From positions 1,922,001 to 1,986,000 of the forward strand of contig NZ_JACHMP010000001.1 of the NCBI RefSeq assembly GCF_014204985.1: a stretch of DNA of 64,000 nucleotides. The letters are read 5' to 3'. The stretch comes from Streptosporangium becharense. Lineage in GTDB: Bacteria > Actinomycetota > Actinomycetes > Streptosporangiales > Streptosporangiaceae. A program made the translations under genes and the position numbers. Positions 61,036 to 64,000 of the stretch are shown here, piece after piece. Below the pieces are notes generated by a model. It had not been told where the DNA came from. It searched no databases and worked only from the letters and a program-made list of their open reading frames with translations. Within the stretch, counting starts at the first letter, position 1. Each line of letters starts with the position of its first letter.

Positions 61036-62889
61036 TCAGCTCCCGGCGGCGCGTTCCCGAAGGACGCGCCGCTGTTGTTCCAGCGCGACCAGCTCACCGA
61101 ACAGGCGGTTGTACTCCTGCTGCTCCTCGACGGGATTGGTGCGCTGCATCCGCGACTTCAACTGCTCGATGGCCCGCGTCACCGAGATCATCTCCAGGGC
61201 CGCCAGCATGGCCGAGGCGTACCGCTCCTCGCTCGTCAGGTCGGCCCGGAGCTCCTCCACGGCGAACCGGGTGACCATGCCGCGCAGCGACTCGTCGGCC
61301 TCGGCGAGCAGGCGGTCGACCCACTCTCGCCCGCCCGGTCCGGCCGCGGCGGTGCCGCCGGCGTCGATGATCAGCCTGTGCAGCGCGACGTGCTCGGGGA
61401 GGGTGAACGCCTCCGCTCCGATCGCCTCGAAGCGCGCTCCGAGCAGCGCGGGACGCTGCACGGCCAGTCGCAGCACCTCGGCCTCGGTGCGGACGCCGGG
61501 ATCGGTGAGGTCGGCGACCCGGCGCGGTCCGGCCGGGCGCTGCGGGCGTGCCGGCGCCGCCGTCGCGGAGATCTCCGCGATCCGGTCGACGACGAAGCGC
61601 TCGTTGTTGAAACCCAGCCAGCGGTCGAGGTCGACGGCGTACAGCTGGCGCAGGGACCGGTCCTTGATCCCGGCCACGATGGGCGCCGCCGCGTCGAGCG
61701 CGGAGAGCCGGCCCTCGTTGGTGCTGACGTCATAGCGGGAGATGACGCTGCGGATGGCGAACGCGAACAGCGGCTCCCGGCTGGCGACCAGGTCGCGCAC
61801 GGCCGCCTCGCCGTGCTTGAGGCGCAGGTCACACGGGTCGAGACCGTCTTGCTGCACGGCCACGAAGGTCTGGGTGACGAACTTCTGCTCCTCGGCGAAG
61901 GCCCGCAACGCCGCCTTCTGGCCCGCCGCGTCGCCGTCGAACGTGAAGATCACCTCGCCGCGGGACCCCGACTGGTCGAGCAGCAGCCGGCGCAGCACCT
62001 TGATGTGCTCCTCGCCGAAGGCGGTGCCGCAGGTGGCCACGGCCGTCGGCACACCGGAGAGGTGGCAGGCCATCACGTCGGTGTAGCCCTCGACGATCAC
62101 GGCCTGGGAACGCTTGGAGATCTCACGCTTGGCCAGGTCGACCCCGTAGAGCACCTCGCTCTTGCGGTACAGCGGACTTTCCGGGGTGTTCAGGTATTTC
62201 GGCCCGTCTTCGGCGTCGTTGAGCTTGCGGGCGCCGAATCCGATGACGTCGCCGGTGATGTCGCGGATGGGCCAGACCAGCCGGCCGCGGAAGCGGTCGA
62301 TCGGGCCGCGACGGCCCTCCTTGGCCAGCCCGCCCTTGATCAGCTCGGCGGCGGTGAACCCCCGGGCCATCAGATGACGTGCGAGCGCCTCCCACTCGGC
62401 CGGGGCGTAACCCACACCGAAGCGTTCGGCGTCGACCCGTTCGAACCCGCGCTCGGACAGGAACCGGCGCCCGGGTGCGGCCTCGGCCGCCGACAGCTTC
62501 GCGGCGTAGAACTCCGCCGCCGCCCGGTGGGCCTCGATGAGGCGGCTGCGCTCGCCCTGCTCGCGGCCGGGGACGTAACCACCCTGCTCGTAGCGGAGCT
62601 GGATGCCGGCGCGGTTGGCCAGGCGCTCGACGGCCTCGGCGAACGACAGGTGCTCCAGGCGCCGGACGAAGGTGATGACGTCGCCGCCCTCACCGCAGCC
62701 GAAGCAGTACCAGTAACCCCGGGCGGGGGTGACGTTGAACGAGGGGCTCTTCTCGTCGTGGAAGGGGCACAGCCCCTTCAGGTTGCCGCCGCCCGCGTTG
62801 CGTAGCTGGATGTGCTCGCCCACGATGTCGGCGATCGGTGAGCGCTCTCGTACGAGCGCGATGTCCTCGTCACTGATCCGGCCTGCCAC
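61036..62889 (-). CDS. dnaG: DNA primase
   Basis: 617 residues from GTG 62889. The CHC2 zinc finger CPFHDEKSPSFNV...WYCFGC is at about residues 41-66. The primase core shows FGARKLNDAEDGPKYLNTPESPLY and the Toprim motif VIVEGYTDVMACHLSGV...FTFDGDAAGQKAA. The C-terminal DnaB-helicase-binding domain ends in helical segments (AIEQLKSRMQRTNPVEEQQEYNRLFGELVALEQQRRVLRERA). It synthesises primers for replication. Located directly upstream of the principal sigma gene. Confidence 0.96.
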   Translation of the reverse strand: MAGRISDEDIALVRERSPIADIVGEHIQLRNAGGGNLKGLCPFHDEKSPSFNVTPARGYWYCFGCGEGGDVITFVRRLEHLSFAEAVERLANRAGIQLRYEQGGYVPGREQGERSRLIEAHRAAAEFYAAKLSAAEAAPGRRFLSERGFERVDAERFGVGYAPAEWEALARHLMARGFTAAELIKGGLAKEGRRGPIDRFRGRLVWPIRDITGDVIGFGARKLNDAEDGPKYLNTPESPLYRKSEVLYGVDLAKREISKRSQAVIVEGYTDVMACHLSGVPTAVATCGTAFGEEHIKVLRRLLLDQSGSRGEVIFTFDGDAAGQKAALRAFAEEQKFVTQTFVAVQQDGLDPCDLRLKHGEAAVRDLVASREPLFAFAIRSVISRYDVSTNEGRLSALDAAAPIVAGIKDRSLRQLYAVDLDRWLGFNNERFVVDRIAEISATAAPARPQRPAGPRRVADLTDPGVRTEAEVLRLAVQRPALLGARFEAIGAEAFTLPEHVALHRLIIDAGGTAAAGPGGREWVDRLLAEADESLRGMVTRFAVEELRADLTSEERYASAMLAALEMISVTRAIEQLKSRMQRTNPVEEQQEYNRLFGELVALEQQRRVLRERAAGS

Positions 62890-62999
62890 GCGGCGAGTCT
62901 AGCCCCGGCCTCCGACAGGTCGGGGCGGTACGACGGAGACGGACGTGACAGGAGGAACACCGACTTTCCCGAAGAGGTCATGACCAACCACCAGGTCGG

Positions 63000-63029
63000 T
63001 TACAAAGGTAAAGACGCATTCTCGATAAT
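63000..63029 (+). promoter_or_regulatory. Promoter of the M23-like gene
   Basis: TTACAA (63000-63005) and GATAAT (63024-63029) are 18 bp apart, close to the vegetative consensus. They end 18 bp before ATG 63048, which has GGTGGAG upstream. Confidence 0.65.
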
Positions 63030-63047
63030 CTTATGCGGGTGGAGATC

Positions 63048-63998
63048 ATGCGATCGGGGCATACAGCACGATTGGCCATCGTGACCGGTGCGGTGCTCGT
63101 CACCGCGGGCTGCGCGTCCCCGATCGGGGTGGCGGGCATCGGCACGCCGTCCCCGGGGCCGGACACAGGCGCGGCGGGTGTGGTGGACACGGCGGGCACA
63201 ATGGGCACAGTGGGCACAGTGGGCACGGTCGCCGCGACGAGCCCGGCGACCTCCACCCCGGAGACCTCGGAGACCCCCACCGCGGAAACCTCGGAGACCC
63301 CCGCCCCGCCGACTGCGGTCGACCGGCCCAAGCCCGACCCGCCGGTGCGGGTCCCGCCGCCCAAGGTCTCCGACCACACCTACGTCTTCCCGGTGAAGGA
63401 CTGCCGGGTCACCTACGAGCGCCGGCTGCTGGTGCTGCCCAAGACCACGATCTGGGCGGCCAAGGGCTGCTCGTTCGTCTCCCCGGTGGACGGCGTGGTC
63501 GACGAGGTCAATGTCAAGAACCGGTGGAAACCGTCCACCGACCGCGGAGCGGACCGCGAGGGCCGTTTCGTCACCGTCATCGGCGACGACGGCGTGCGCT
63601 ACCTCGGCGGCCACCTGGACACCGTCGCCGAGGGCGTCCGGCCGGGCCTGAAGGTCAACGCGGGCCAGGTTCTCGGCCGGATCGGCAACTCGGGCAATGC
63701 CCGCTCCACCGCGAGCAACCTCTACTTCGCGATCTCCTGGAAGGCCGACCCGTCGCTGTGGTGGGTGCGCCGGGGCATGGTGGAGCCGTGGGACTACCTG
63801 GACGCCTGGCGGGAGGGCAACCCCACGTTCTCCCCGCGTGCCGCGATGCTGGCCGTGCGCAAGCGGACGGGGGCGGCGCCCGGGTGCGTGACCCTGTGCG
63901 CGTCCAAACCGCAGCCCACCCCCGGGCCCACCCGGAAACCCAAGCCGAAGCCGAGGCCGAGCCAGCCCGAGCAGATCCCGCTGAACGGGGGCGACTGA
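63048..63998 (+). CDS. M23/LytM-like lipoprotein without a complete metal site
   Basis: 316 residues from ATG 63048; the ATG at 63033 lies too close to the -10 box. The signal ends in a lipobox (VTAGCAS). A Thr/Pro-rich linker is followed by a LytM-like domain (about 120-265) starting FPVKDCRVTYERR. It has a single GGHLDTVAEGVRPGLKVNAGQVLGRIGNSGNA block. Where peptidases have the HxH motif it reads NLYFAI, and no HxxxD is present, so endopeptidase activity is doubtful. It may bind peptidoglycan or activate hydrolases. The C-terminus is Pro/Lys-rich. Confidence 0.85.
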   Translation: MRSGHTARLAIVTGAVLVTAGCASPIGVAGIGTPSPGPDTGAAGVVDTAGTMGTVGTVGTVAATSPATSTPETSETPTAETSETPAPPTAVDRPKPDPPVRVPPPKVSDHTYVFPVKDCRVTYERRLLVLPKTTIWAAKGCSFVSPVDGVVDEVNVKNRWKPSTDRGADREGRFVTVIGDDGVRYLGGHLDTVAEGVRPGLKVNAGQVLGRIGNSGNARSTASNLYFAISWKADPSLWWVRRGMVEPWDYLDAWREGNPTFSPRAAMLAVRKRTGAAPGCVTLCASKPQPTPGPTRKPKPKPRPSQPEQIPLNGGD

Positions 63999-64000
63999 CG

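Overview
The window is very GC-rich DNA with GTG and TTG starts beside ATG, a mycothiol-dependent-type enzyme, ECF sigma factors, Pkn-type kinases and IdeR-like iron boxes. This points to a filamentous actinomycete. The Streptosporangiaceae are my best guess from overall gene flavour, not from a marker tree.

Left part (1-16.8 kb): a LacI-controlled galactofuranose-type sugar ABC system (YtfQ/YtfR-like, cut by the left edge); an unrecognised gene with a decayed paralogue fragment; a partly eroded exporter locus (unknown protein, truncated methyltransferase, short ORF, ABC exporter); a TerC-like membrane protein behind a long hairpin; an MDMPI-family enzyme; a membrane Ser/Thr kinase; a cupin; a methyltransferase; a NarL/DesK-type two-component pair; and a membrane protein.

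16.8-31 kb: a DGPF protein with an ECF42-type sigma factor that is unusually fused to a tyrosine-recombinase-like domain; a TetR regulator coupled to a Rph/PEP-synthase-like enzyme; an unusual SDR with a zinc-binding segment and repeat insertions; tRNA-Cys next to a degenerate tRNA copy; a secreted choice-of-anchor protein; a membrane-tethered Mrr-like nuclease; and a secreted pectate lyase behind LacI-type palindromes.

31-45 kb: a second Ser/Thr kinase with a propeller-like ectodomain and an esterase, then a lower-GC defence island. The island holds a COG1112 helicase-PLD fusion (Mokosh type II-like) and an McrBC pair whose McrB carries a Cys/His N-terminus and an EVE-like reader. It is bracketed by IS630 and IS5 relics and ends near a tRNA(CAT).

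45-64 kb: mostly core genes. These are galactokinase, MarR/MFS, a flavoprotein coupled to a 67-codon ORF containing an 18-bp hairpin, DUF402, enoyl-CoA hydratase, a reductase-less nitric oxide synthase, tRNA-Asn, a glycosidase, the EfeO-EfeB iron system with an IdeR-like box, the principal sigma factor, DNA primase and a divergent M23-like lipoprotein. A theme across the window is minisatellite-like tandem repeats (15-90 bp) in gaps and, in frame, inside several genes.
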